From Bradyrhizobium sp. WSM3983 (GTDB lineage Bacteria > Pseudomonadota > Alphaproteobacteria > Rhizobiales > Xanthobacteraceae): a stretch of 64,000 nucleotides of DNA. The stretch covers positions 124,001 through 188,000 of the forward strand of contig NZ_AXAY01000010.1 in NCBI RefSeq assembly GCF_000473045.1, given 5' to 3'. A model generated the notes under the pieces. That model ran no database searches, had not been told where the DNA came from, and saw only the letters and a list, made by a program, of their open reading frames with translations. Below are positions 16,737 to 24,792 of this stretch, piece by piece. Numbering within the stretch: the stretch's first letter is position 1; the number at the start of each line of letters is the position of its first letter. The translations under genes and the position numbers were made by a program.

Positions 16737-17930
16737 CTACACCACCTTGGCCTGTCTTAGCTTCGCGATCTCCTCGGCATTGAAACCGAACTCGGTGAGC
16801 ACCTCGTCAGTCTGCTCGCCGAATTCCGGCGGCCGCGCCACCATTTTGCTGGGCGTGCGCGACAGCGTGACGGGCTGGCCGACCAGGCGGAGATGGCGGT
16901 CTTCTTCGTTCGGCACCTCCTGGGCGATGCCGAGATGCCTGACCTGGGCGTCCTCGAACATCTGGTCGATGGCGTAGATCGGCCCGCAGGGCACGCCGGC
17001 CTCGTTGAGTTCATTGACCCAGGTCTCGGTCGATTTGGTCACGGTCCGTTTCTCGATCTCGGCGTTGAGGGCGTCGCGATTCTCAGAGCGGGCAGGCGCC
17101 GTTGTATAGTCGGGATGACTATAGAGTTCCGGCGCGCCGATCGCTTGCGCGCAGCGTTCCCAGATCCGTCCGCCCGTGGTGGCGATGTTGATATAGCCGT
17201 CCGAGGTTTTGAACACCCCGGTCGGGATGCTGGTCGGATGGTTGTTGCCGGCCTGCTTGGCGACTTCCTTCTCCATCAGCCAGCGCGCGGCCTGGAAGTC
17301 GAGCATGAAGATCTGGGCCTGGAGCAGCGAGGTCTGCACCCATTGCCCCTTGCCCGAAACCTCGCGCTCGAGCAGCGCGGTGAGGATGCCCATGGCGCAG
17401 AACAGGCCGGCGGTGAGGTCGGCAACGGGAATGCCGACCCGCATCGGGCCTTCGCCCGGCGCACCGGTGATCGACATCAGTCCACCCATGCCCTGTGCGA
17501 TCTGATCGAAGCCCGGTCGCTTATGATAGGGGCCGTCCTGGCCGAAGCCGGAAATGCTGCCATAGACGATGCGCGGGTTGATCTCGCGCAGGCTCTCATA
17601 GTCGATGCCGAGCCTCTTCTTCACGTCGGGCCGGAAATTCTCGACCACGACGTCGGCCATGGCCGCAAGGCGCTTGAACACCGCAAGGCCCTTGGGGTCC
17701 TTCAGGTTCAGGGTCATCGCCCGTTTGTTGCGGTGCAAATTCTGGAAATCCGAGCCCCAGCGCGGGCCGCCCGGCTGCTCGCCGGCGGCGTCTTCCAGCA
17801 GCGCGTCGATCTTGATGACGTTGGCGCCCCAGTCCGCCAGCTGCCGCACGCAAGTGGGCCCGGAACGGACGCGGGTGAGATCGAGCACGGTGAAGCGTGA
17901 CAGGGCTTGCGAGGCATGCGGAAAAGACAT
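16737..17930 (-). CDS. Class III CoA-transferase (CaiB/BaiF/formyl-CoA transferase family)
   Basis: 397 residues, the normal length for this family. It starts MSFPHASQALSRFTVLDLTR and has GPTCVRQLADWGANVIKID, ENFRPDVKKRLGIDYE and YGSISGFGQDGPY. The nucleophilic aspartate is expected in IPVADLTAG (D171, matching Asp169 of formyl-CoA transferase). It moves CoA between carboxylic acids through enzyme-bound acyl intermediates. ATG 17930 starts the conserved N-terminus; longer frames add non-homologous sequence. The metabolic role does not fit the glycan genes around it; it may belong functionally with the uptake/catabolism block to the left or the acyl-CoA enzymes at 47-56 kb. Confidence 0.88.
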   Translation of the reverse strand: MSFPHASQALSRFTVLDLTRVRSGPTCVRQLADWGANVIKIDALLEDAAGEQPGGPRWGSDFQNLHRNKRAMTLNLKDPKGLAVFKRLAAMADVVVENFRPDVKKRLGIDYESLREINPRIVYGSISGFGQDGPYHKRPGFDQIAQGMGGLMSITGAPGEGPMRVGIPVADLTAGLFCAMGILTALLEREVSGKGQWVQTSLLQAQIFMLDFQAARWLMEKEVAKQAGNNHPTSIPTGVFKTSDGYINIATTGGRIWERCAQAIGAPELYSHPDYTTAPARSENRDALNAEIEKRTVTKSTETWVNELNEAGVPCGPIYAIDQMFEDAQVRHLGIAQEVPNEEDRHLRLVGQPVTLSRTPSKMVARPPEFGEQTDEVLTEFGFNAEEIAKLRQAKVV

Positions 17931-18449
17931 CGTGAACCGGCTCCGGGACAAATCGGAGCCTACCATAGTGCCGAAACGGCCGGCGGCAAGCTCATCCAGG
18001 CGCTGGTGCTGCGTACGAGACCCGAGCTGTTTGCACCGGGCGGCGCAGGCGCAAACAGTGGAAGTCATGACGTAGCCGGACGCAGTTTTCGACGTCTGAG
18101 GATTGCATCATGGACGGCGCTCCAGCCTCGATGTGCCGGGGATTGTGCGGAAGCCAAACGGAGGAGCCCCGCGGCCAGGCTGCCGATCCGTAGAAGCACG
18201 GGGTACGCCATTTGCCTAAATTAAGACAAACGCGTCCAAATAAACGTTAATTTAGTAACCGGCCTGAATCATACAGAATCATCCTGGCCCATACAAATTT
18301 CGCTACTGTGTAAGCGCCACCAACAATCCGGAATATTAGCAGTTGCGAAACCAAAGGACGAGGGAGCCGGCAGTTTTTCGGATTGGGTACGCAAATCGCC
18401 CAATTCGAGCTCCGGGATGGCGGGTTGCCACCAGAACGAGGATTGAGCA
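17931..18449. other. Long divergent intergenic region
   Basis: 519 bases between the CoA-transferase and the secreted repeat protein. No gene is convincing. The stretch 18205-18340 is markedly AT-rich and carries an inverted repeat (18216-18255), so it probably holds the promoter of the gene at 18450. Confidence 0.5.
18216..18255. promoter_or_regulatory. Inverted repeat upstream of the secreted repeat protein
   Basis: Arms CTAAATTAA (18216-18224) and TTAATTTAG (18247-18255), a perfect 9-base match separated by 22 bases, in an AT-rich island about 200 bases before the gene at 18450. The arms could be one wide operator or two half-site contacts two helical turns apart. Function inferred from position only. 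Confidence 0.4.
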
Positions 18450-20783
18450 GTGATTTCGCGCCATTCGAAATTCGACCTGGACTCTCCCGACGACTGGACC
18501 AGGCCCATCTACTCGGATGACCCGTTCTACACGGTCACAGGGAATTTGGTTTCCGCCAGTTATTTTCCAACGTCATCCGACGGATCGACCGCGATTACCG
18601 GCAGCTCGGGCTCAGTCGTTGCGGTCACGTCCAACGGCTTCACGATCAATTTGATTTTCGATGCGGCCGCGATGGCTGCGCCGGCAAGCTTCAGGAGCGG
18701 TATCCAGCAAGCCGCAGCCATCCTGGCTTCCGACCTCAAAGACAAGATTACCGTCAATCTCAAGATCGACTATAGCGGCACCGGGGGCGGGGCTTCGGCA
18801 GGACCGGATTCAGGCTACGGTGAAAGCTATTCCTGGGTCCACTCGATGTTGGTCAACAATGCGAGCCCGGGCGATACGACATTCAGTAGCCTGCCGAGCG
18901 GCAGCTCGGTTCAGGGCCAATCAAATGTCGTGGTCTGGAATGCACAACTGAAATTGTGGGGCGTGCTCGGCGCCAACGACACCACGACCGACGATGGCAG
19001 CGCCAACTTCGCGACTGACATCAATCCAAATTTGCTGGTCGGTGTTGCTTTGCACGAGCTGACGCATGCGCTAGGGCGCGTGCCTTACGGTTCTACGCCC
19101 GATATCTTCGATCTCTACCGCTTCACGAGCCCCGGCGTTCGTCTGTTTCAGGGCAGCTCGACAGCGCCGGCCGCCTATTTCTCCTTGGATGGCGGCAATA
19201 CGAAGCTGGCGGATTACGGCCGGAATTCGGATCCCAGCGACTTCCTGAACAGCGGCGTTCAAGGACCCAACGATCCATTTAACGAGTATTATACCGGGAG
19301 CACGTTGCAGCAATTGACGACCGTCGACTTGACGCAGTTGGACGCGCTCGGATTTCACATTTGGTCTCCGGACACGCAGCCGTCGACGATAACCGTCAAT
19401 AACCCGCTCTCCATAGCGCCTGGCGCGACGCTGACCATTACGTCCAGCCTTCTCAGTGCCACTGATGACGCAAGTTCCGGCGCCAATCTGCTGTTTTCCG
19501 TTACCGCGTCCCCGGCCGAGGGAACGCTCCTGCTGAACGGCACGCCGACGACCTCCTTCACGGAGGCCGACCTTTCCAATGGGGTGGTGAGTTACCATGA
19601 GACGGCCCCCGGTCCGGCGTCCGATAGCTTTCAATTCACGGTCACTGACGCTGCCGGAAATACGAGCGCCGTCGATACATTTCACATCAACGTCAGCGCC
19701 AACAATCATAGCGCCACATCGAATGCTTTCGACTTCGATGGCAATGGAACCGCCGACCTGCTCCTTAACAGCAGTACCCAGGGGGTCGCGGTGTGGCTGA
19801 TGAACGGCGCCACCGTGACAGCAAATCCGCAGGTCGGGACGATAGCCTCGGGCTTTCACTATGCGGCACATGGCGACTTCAACGGCGACGGAAACTCCGA
19901 TCTCCTGATGATCAACGACACCACCCACGCTGTGGTTGTCTGGGAGATGAACGGAACGCAAGTCACTACGAGTCAAACGATCGGAACGATCAACGCATCC
20001 GCCGGCTGGCAATTTACCGGAACGGGCGACTTCAACGGCGACGGCCAAACGGATTTGCTGCTGACCAATAGTACGACGAATGGTGTCGCGATCTGGACCG
20101 TGAACGGCACCCAGGTTACCGCCAATCCGCAGATCGGCACCATCAATGCAGCAGCAGGCTGGAGCTTCGGCGGCACGGGGGATTTCGACGGCGATGGCAA
20201 GACCGATCTGCTGATGTTGAACAGCACGACGCATGGCGTTGCGATATGGGAGATGAACGGCACCAAGGTCACTGCGAACCCCCAGATTGGCACGATCAAT
20301 GCTGGGGCCGGCTGGGCCTTCGCTGGCACCGGCGACTTCGACGGCGACGGCAAGACCGACCTCTTGCTGCTCAACAGCACCACGAACGGTGTTGCGATCT
20401 GGAAAATGAACGGCACCCAGGTCATGGCGAATCCTCAGATCGGCACGATCAATGCTGGGGCCGGCTGGGCCTTCGCCGGCACTGGCGACTTCAACGGCGA
20501 CGGCAGGACCGACCTCTTGCTGCTCAACAGCACCACGAAGGGCGTCGCAATCTGGGAGCTGGACGGCACGCACGTCATCGCCAATCCGCAAATCGGAACG
20601 ATGGCATCGGGCTTCTCGTTCGACAGCACGAACGATTTCAACGGCGATCACAAGACCGATCTCTTGTTTGAGAATTCCACCACGCATGCCCTCGTCGCGT
20701 GGGAGATGAACGGGACGCAGGTCGCGGTCAATCAGCAGATCGGGACCGTGAACGACAGTGCCGGATGGCATATCGTCACCTAA
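18450..20783 (+). CDS. Secreted FG-GAP/VCBS-repeat protein with HExxH putative metalloprotease domain
   Basis: 777 residues. Residues about 60-300 form a putative protease domain with LLVGVALHELTHALGRVPYG (HELTH at 202-206) and PDIFDLYRF downstream. Residues about 325-420 form a cadherin-like module (LLFSVTASPAEGTLLLNGTP; ASDSFQFTVTDAAGN). From about 428 to the end there are seven repeats built on DFNGDGxxDLL, each about 51 residues, of the calcium-binding FG-GAP/VCBS propeller type. There is no Sec signal peptide, so type I export through a C-terminal signal is likely. The metzincin third ligand after HExxHxxG is missing (P212), so activity is uncertain. It sits alone with its own upstream region and is probably displayed or released at the cell surface. 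Confidence 0.8.
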   Translation: MISRHSKFDLDSPDDWTRPIYSDDPFYTVTGNLVSASYFPTSSDGSTAITGSSGSVVAVTSNGFTINLIFDAAAMAAPASFRSGIQQAAAILASDLKDKITVNLKIDYSGTGGGASAGPDSGYGESYSWVHSMLVNNASPGDTTFSSLPSGSSVQGQSNVVVWNAQLKLWGVLGANDTTTDDGSANFATDINPNLLVGVALHELTHALGRVPYGSTPDIFDLYRFTSPGVRLFQGSSTAPAAYFSLDGGNTKLADYGRNSDPSDFLNSGVQGPNDPFNEYYTGSTLQQLTTVDLTQLDALGFHIWSPDTQPSTITVNNPLSIAPGATLTITSSLLSATDDASSGANLLFSVTASPAEGTLLLNGTPTTSFTEADLSNGVVSYHETAPGPASDSFQFTVTDAAGNTSAVDTFHINVSANNHSATSNAFDFDGNGTADLLLNSSTQGVAVWLMNGATVTANPQVGTIASGFHYAAHGDFNGDGNSDLLMINDTTHAVVVWEMNGTQVTTSQTIGTINASAGWQFTGTGDFNGDGQTDLLLTNSTTNGVAIWTVNGTQVTANPQIGTINAAAGWSFGGTGDFDGDGKTDLLMLNSTTHGVAIWEMNGTKVTANPQIGTINAGAGWAFAGTGDFDGDGKTDLLLLNSTTNGVAIWKMNGTQVMANPQIGTINAGAGWAFAGTGDFNGDGRTDLLLLNSTTKGVAIWELDGTHVIANPQIGTMASGFSFDSTNDFNGDHKTDLLFENSTTHALVAWEMNGTQVAVNQQIGTVNDSAGWHIVT
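20291..20556 (+). repeat. Near-identical 153-base tandem repeats inside the FG-GAP region
   Basis: The segment beginning CACGATCAATGCTGGGGCC at 20291 recurs at 20444, exactly 153 bases (51 codons) later. Only a handful of substitutions occur across more than 100 bases, and other copies of the FG-GAP unit are more diverged. Such recent duplication allows repeat-number change by recombination. Confidence 0.75.
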
Positions 20784-20936
20784 CCGGGCGTGGCGGATTG
20801 CACGCCCCTACGGCCGCTGAGATCTGCGCGATTCGACACTTGTCCGGCCCACCGCCGCCTGCATAGATTGTCCTTGCACGCGCCTGGAGAATGCGGCAAA
20901 TCCCGGAACGTTCGATGATCTGGAGGGATTTTCCCC

Positions 20937-21911
20937 GTGAAGCTGTCCATCGTGACCACCCTCTACCGTTCAGAGGCGACGATTGACGAGTTCTATCGCC
21001 GCGCGTTTGCCGCCGCCGAGCCCATCACCCAGGACATCGAAATCGTGATGGTGAACGACGGCTCGCCTGACGACAGCCTGTCGCGTGCCGTAGCGCTCCA
21101 CAAAGCGGACCCTCGTGTCGTTGTCGTCGACCTGTCCCGCAATTTCGGTCACCATAAGGCCTTGATGACGGGACTCGCGCATGCAACAGGCGATCTCATT
21201 TTTCTCATCGACAGCGATCTCGAGGAGGCGCCCGAGCTTCTCACGCGTTTCTACGTGCGGCACATGGAGGGAGATTGCGACGTTGTGTTCGGAGTGCAGA
21301 CGGCGCGACGCGGAGGCTTGTTCGAGCGTGCCACTGGGGCGCTGTTCTTCTCGCTCGTAGACATTCTCAGTGATCACAGCATCCCGCGCAATGTCGTAGT
21401 GGCCCGCCTAATGACGCGCGACTACGTCCGCGCGCTCATCCGTCATCGTGATCGGGAGTTTTTGATCGCGCATTTGTGGCAAGTGACGGGATTTCGGCAG
21501 GTTCAGCTCCCGGTCAAGAAGCTGTCGGAGTCGCAAACGACTTATTCAGTCAGAATGCGCGTCGCGATGGCGGTCAAGTTTCTGACGACTACGTCGACGA
21601 AGTTGCTCTACGGGGTTTTATATCTGGGCTTATGCATTTTTGTGCTGTCGACGCTTGCGATCGGATATTATGTCAGCCGCTATCTTCTTTCGGGCATCGG
21701 CGTCGATGGTTACACGTCGATCATCGTGTCGATCTGGTTCTTCGGCGGCCTGACGACGCTCATTCTTGGAATTCTGGGAATTTACATTGCCAACGTGGTC
21801 GCCGAAGTCAAACGCCGGCCCTACACGGTGGTTCGATCGGTCCATCGTGCCCATGACGCAGCGGTCAGTCTCCAAAATCATTCATGCTCCATCTCGGGAG
21901 GCCCGGCATGA
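20937..21911 (+). CDS. Family 2 glycosyltransferase with C-terminal membrane anchor (GtrB/ArnC-like)
   Basis: 324 residues. The GT-A domain has MVNDGSPDDSLSR (about 37-49), SRNFGHHKALMTGL, and IDSDLEEAPE as the DxD-type metal motif. It ends with two membrane helices (LGLCIFVLSTLAIGYYVSRY; SIWFFGGLTTLILGILGIYI) typical of undecaprenyl-phosphate sugar transferases such as GtrB and ArnC. Start is GTG 20937 with TGGAGGGA at 20921-20928. It probably loads a sugar onto undecaprenyl phosphate for the glycan made here; the following methyltransferase starts 19 bases later, so the two are co-transcribed. Confidence 0.87.
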   Translation: MKLSIVTTLYRSEATIDEFYRRAFAAAEPITQDIEIVMVNDGSPDDSLSRAVALHKADPRVVVVDLSRNFGHHKALMTGLAHATGDLIFLIDSDLEEAPELLTRFYVRHMEGDCDVVFGVQTARRGGLFERATGALFFSLVDILSDHSIPRNVVVARLMTRDYVRALIRHRDREFLIAHLWQVTGFRQVQLPVKKLSESQTTYSVRMRVAMAVKFLTTTSTKLLYGVLYLGLCIFVLSTLAIGYYVSRYLLSGIGVDGYTSIIVSIWFFGGLTTLILGILGIYIANVVAEVKRRPYTVVRSVHRAHDAAVSLQNHSCSISGGPA

Positions 21912-21930
21912 CATCGGGCCGAGAACGTAG

Positions 21931-22584
21931 ATGTCGGAGAATCCTATGACGACGGTTGGCTCTGAATCTCCGATTTTGAGCAATGTTGCTGCGTATTACA
22001 CCTCTAAGCTCCAGCTTCACGGTGCGACGCCGCGCGGCGTGGATTGGAACGGTACGCCCTCCCACGAACTGCGGCATCAACAATTTCTCCGACTGCTGGA
22101 TGGCTCCGCGGAGAGCTCAATTCTCGATCTGGGCTGCGGATATGGCGACTTCCTCCGCTTCCTTCGCCACGCCGGACATCGTGGCCCGTTTATCGGCTAC
22201 GACATCGCGCCTGCCATGATTGAGGAGGCGCGACGGATCCACGGCGACGGCGCGGATCGCCAGTGGCACGTCGGCGCAGAACCCCACGCCGTTGCAGATT
22301 TCGCTCTGGCCAGCGGCATCTTCAACGTCAAGGGTGACGTGCTGCAGGAGACTTGGGAACGCTACGTCTATGAGACCATCGAGACGATAGCCAAAGCGGG
22401 GCGACGCGGCTTCGCGTTCAATGTTCTCAGCCTGTCAAGCGACCCGGAGCGCCGGTCGCCGAATTTGTATTACGCGGATCCCGGCGCGATGCTGTCGCAC
22501 TGCCTGCTTCATTACGGGCGGGCAGTGGCGCTGCTTCAGGACTACGGACTCTACGAATTCACCGTGATCGTCCGGCGCATCTGA
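21931..22584 (+). CDS. Class I SAM-dependent methyltransferase
   Basis: 217 residues. Motif I SSILDLGCGYGDFLRFL (about 64-80) binds SAM, with FIGYDIAPAMIEEAR after it. The middle includes ASGIFNVKGD and a C-terminal beta strand YEFTVIVRR. It starts at ATG 21931, 19 bases after the glycosyltransferase. Likely a modifier of a sugar or lipid intermediate in this island; the acceptor cannot be told from sequence. Confidence 0.8.
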   Translation: MSENPMTTVGSESPILSNVAAYYTSKLQLHGATPRGVDWNGTPSHELRHQQFLRLLDGSAESSILDLGCGYGDFLRFLRHAGHRGPFIGYDIAPAMIEEARRIHGDGADRQWHVGAEPHAVADFALASGIFNVKGDVLQETWERYVYETIETIAKAGRRGFAFNVLSLSSDPERRSPNLYYADPGAMLSHCLLHYGRAVALLQDYGLYEFTVIVRRI

Positions 22585-22592
22585 CGTTCGCT

Positions 22593-23516
22593 TTAGTCTT
22601 GCTCCAGCACCGCGATCCCGAACCCGGCGTCGCCATAGCGTCCGCCATTGTACAGCATCATCCGGCCGAGATCGGTATCGAACACGAATGGATAGCATAT
22701 CATCGGGCCTTCCCAGCCGGCATTGCGCTCGATGCCGGCCTCTTCGTCGCGGCGCGTCCATGAAATGCCGTCGGTCGAGGTTGCGAAGCCGATACGATAG
22801 CCCCAATCGTTGGCCCGGTATGAATACCATGCCTTGTAGCTTCCATCGCGCTCTCTTAGGGGACAGAAGCGAGCGATAGCCACCTCGCCCGGATGTTGGA
22901 AAGCTAGCGACTGAATGCCCGTCAGGTTCCAATTCAAGCCGTCAGCCGACTGTGCATAGCGGATGTCATACGATGGTAGGGCGACATCGGCAGGGCGCGT
23001 CCACGGGCGCCCGGACTGATACCACATTCGCCATTGTCCATCCTCGATCAAGACCGCAGGATCAGCGATGAAAACCGGCTCTTGGCGGCAACGGTCTAGA
23101 ATTGGCCCTTCGCTGATTCGTTCAAAGGGACGATCCGGATTGCCGGCCGGACGTTCGGCCACGCCGACCGCGACGTAGAAACTCACGGTCACCCCGCGCA
23201 TCCACCCCTGATAGTAAAGCCGCTCGACACCGTCATGCTCGAGGATCCAGCACCCCATGGCCCCGCTGTCGTCGAAGCATCCAAGCGGCCCAGGCAACAG
23301 GAGCGGATGCTCCGACAGCCGTAGGACCTTGGTCGGATCGCGAATATCAAGATCGAGCCAGCTCACATTGGACCGGTTCTGCCGGTCGCGTGGACTGAAA
23401 TAGATTCTATAGCGATGCGCATCCAGCGCCCGCGCAATCGGAACGATGCCGTGGCTGTGGACCCACTCCGAGGTGCCGTTAGCGACGAAAATTCGTCCGA
23501 GCTTCTTCCAGCGCAT
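22593..23516 (-). CDS. GH43-like five-bladed beta-propeller protein
   Basis: 307 residues beginning MRWKKLGRIFVANGTSEWVH. It contains repeated propeller blade signatures: RIYFSPRDRQNRSNVSWLDL, RLYYQGWMRG, WRMWYQSGRPW, YAQSADGLNW, FATSTDGISW and MMLYNGGRYG. This is the pattern of GH43/GH32/GH130-like proteins often found in glycan loci. No definite catalytic acid trio can be assigned. There is no signal peptide, so it acts in the cytoplasm. It starts at ATG 23516 just downstream of, and in the same direction as, the acyltransferase gene at 23531. It may trim or recognise a sugar intermediate. Confidence 0.65.
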   Translation of the reverse strand: MRWKKLGRIFVANGTSEWVHSHGIVPIARALDAHRYRIYFSPRDRQNRSNVSWLDLDIRDPTKVLRLSEHPLLLPGPLGCFDDSGAMGCWILEHDGVERLYYQGWMRGVTVSFYVAVGVAERPAGNPDRPFERISEGPILDRCRQEPVFIADPAVLIEDGQWRMWYQSGRPWTRPADVALPSYDIRYAQSADGLNWNLTGIQSLAFQHPGEVAIARFCPLRERDGSYKAWYSYRANDWGYRIGFATSTDGISWTRRDEEAGIERNAGWEGPMICYPFVFDTDLGRMMLYNGGRYGDAGFGIAVLEQD

Positions 23517-23530
23517 CTTTCGACTGTCTC

Positions 23531-24193
23531 TCAAATGCGGCGAAGCCGGTTGCTGGGGACGGGTGATCGTTCGGTGCCGCGTGGCGCCAGGACCGAAAGG
23601 TCGGGTTGATCCTCGAGCACGAGCGCTCCCGCGCCGATCACGCATTTCTTGCCGATCGCAACGTGGTCGCGGACGGTGGCGTTGACGCCGAGAAAGCTTC
23701 CTTGACCGATCCTGACCCCGCCTGAAATGACCACATGCGAGGCAATGAAAACGTTGTCTTCGATCACGGAATGATGACCGATATGGTTGCCACTCCACAA
23801 CGTGACGTTGGCCCCGATCCGCGCAAAGGGCTGTATGGTGTTGTTCTCGAGAATGAAGCAGTTCTCCTTGACCTCCAGGCCGGGAAAGGTCGTCGCTTTG
23901 CTGCTCACATAGGAGACCAGCCGATAGCCGGCGGCGCGAGCAACCGCGACCCGGGACGCCCGCAACTCGTTGAGCTTCGAGTAGCTGACCGCAACGAATA
24001 AACCGAAATCTGACGGTGGAAACGACTGCGTGACGTTTTCGAACGGCACCAGCGGACGCCCGTGAAACACGGGCTCCTTGACGTAGGCCTGATCGACGGT
24101 GAAACCCGCAACCTCGAAATCGGAGTCATGCGTGAAATAGAAATCGGCAAGTTCGGCGATTTCGCCTGTGCCAAAAATGACGATCTTCTGCAT
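23531..24193 (-). CDS. PglD/NeuD-like sugar O/N-acyltransferase
   Basis: 220 residues. The N-terminal Rossmann-like domain begins QKIVIFGTGEIAELADFYF, followed by a left-handed beta-helix of hexapeptide repeats (IQPFARIGANVTLWSGNHIG; VIEDNVFIASHVVISGGVRI; AIGKKCVIGAGALV). The helix includes the catalytic-type histidine in NHIGHHS. This two-domain plan is that of PglD/NeuD enzymes, which transfer acetyl from acetyl-CoA to amino or hydroxy groups of nucleotide sugars. It leads a two-gene leftward unit with the propeller protein. Confidence 0.82.
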   Translation of the reverse strand: MQKIVIFGTGEIAELADFYFTHDSDFEVAGFTVDQAYVKEPVFHGRPLVPFENVTQSFPPSDFGLFVAVSYSKLNELRASRVAVARAAGYRLVSYVSSKATTFPGLEVKENCFILENNTIQPFARIGANVTLWSGNHIGHHSVIEDNVFIASHVVISGGVRIGQGSFLGVNATVRDHVAIGKKCVIGAGALVLEDQPDLSVLAPRGTERSPVPSNRLRRI

Positions 24194-24792
24194 CGCTATG
24201 GGACCTCACGTAAGTGCCTTGGATAAGTAATGTGATGTTGGGAGGGACGCGTCAACGACCGCTGGAGGTCTTTTGAGTATCAAGGGCGAGGGGCTCGCGT
24301 ACCGGCTGCGCCTGATGAACCGGATCGGTGATTCCCCGTCATCGCCTTCCTCCAAGACATGCTTTTCCGATCCTGGCTAGAGTGTCTTTTGCTGGAGTAG
24401 CTTGCCATATGGCGTGTTCAATTTGCCATATAACGCATTCTCGTCTGTCGTGGCGCCAAGGAGGAGCTTTTTCACAAAGAGAACGTGCTCGATCGTTGAA
24501 CCTCTACCGGGGGGCGAGCCGACCTATCAGGGCGGTTTCAGGAGCGTGTCACGATGATACTGGAACCGGGCGGCCTACCTTTCGACGATCTGGCACGTGT
24601 CGCAATCTCAGGGGCGAAAATCTGTGAACATTGGGAAGATGTATCGAGGCGGCGCGCCCCTACGCATGCGACAGCAAGTATGACTGAAGTCTGAGCACCG
24701 GTCCCATTGATCCTACACTTGACAAGCCTTGAACATTGCTCGGGGCCCTCGTCTTGGTCGAGAAAAGCTCGCTTTTCTTAAGGAGATCTTCC
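24194..24792. other. 600-base intergenic region with short repeats
   Basis: No convincing gene. It contains two direct repeats (24403-24436), a small open frame at 24554-24694 with no clear relatives, a TTGACA box at 24719-24724, and a short hairpin (24761-24778: AGAAAAGC/GCTTTTCT, loop TC) ending three bases before the AGGAG ribosome site of the beta-helix gene. The hairpin may influence translation or mRNA stability of that gene. Confidence 0.5.
24403..24436. promoter_or_regulatory. Two direct repeats 21 bases apart
   Basis: TTGCCATATGGCG at 24403 and TTGCCATATAACG at 24424 share TTGCCATAT and a terminal CG. The 21-base period puts both on the same face of the helix, as for side-by-side activator sites. 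They lie between the divergent acyltransferase and beta-helix genes. Function inferred. Confidence 0.35.

Noticed and set aside
19071..20771. 566-codon leftward frame opposite the FG-GAP protein
   Set aside because: It arises because the repeated coding strand has no stops in the reverse frame; its 'repeats' simply mirror the FG-GAP units.
24554..24694. 46-codon open frame (MILEPGGLPFDDLARVAI...)
   Set aside because: Slight resemblance to the start of aromatic amino-acid lyases, but too short, no continuation in any frame and no ribosome site; not enough to call even a pseudogene.
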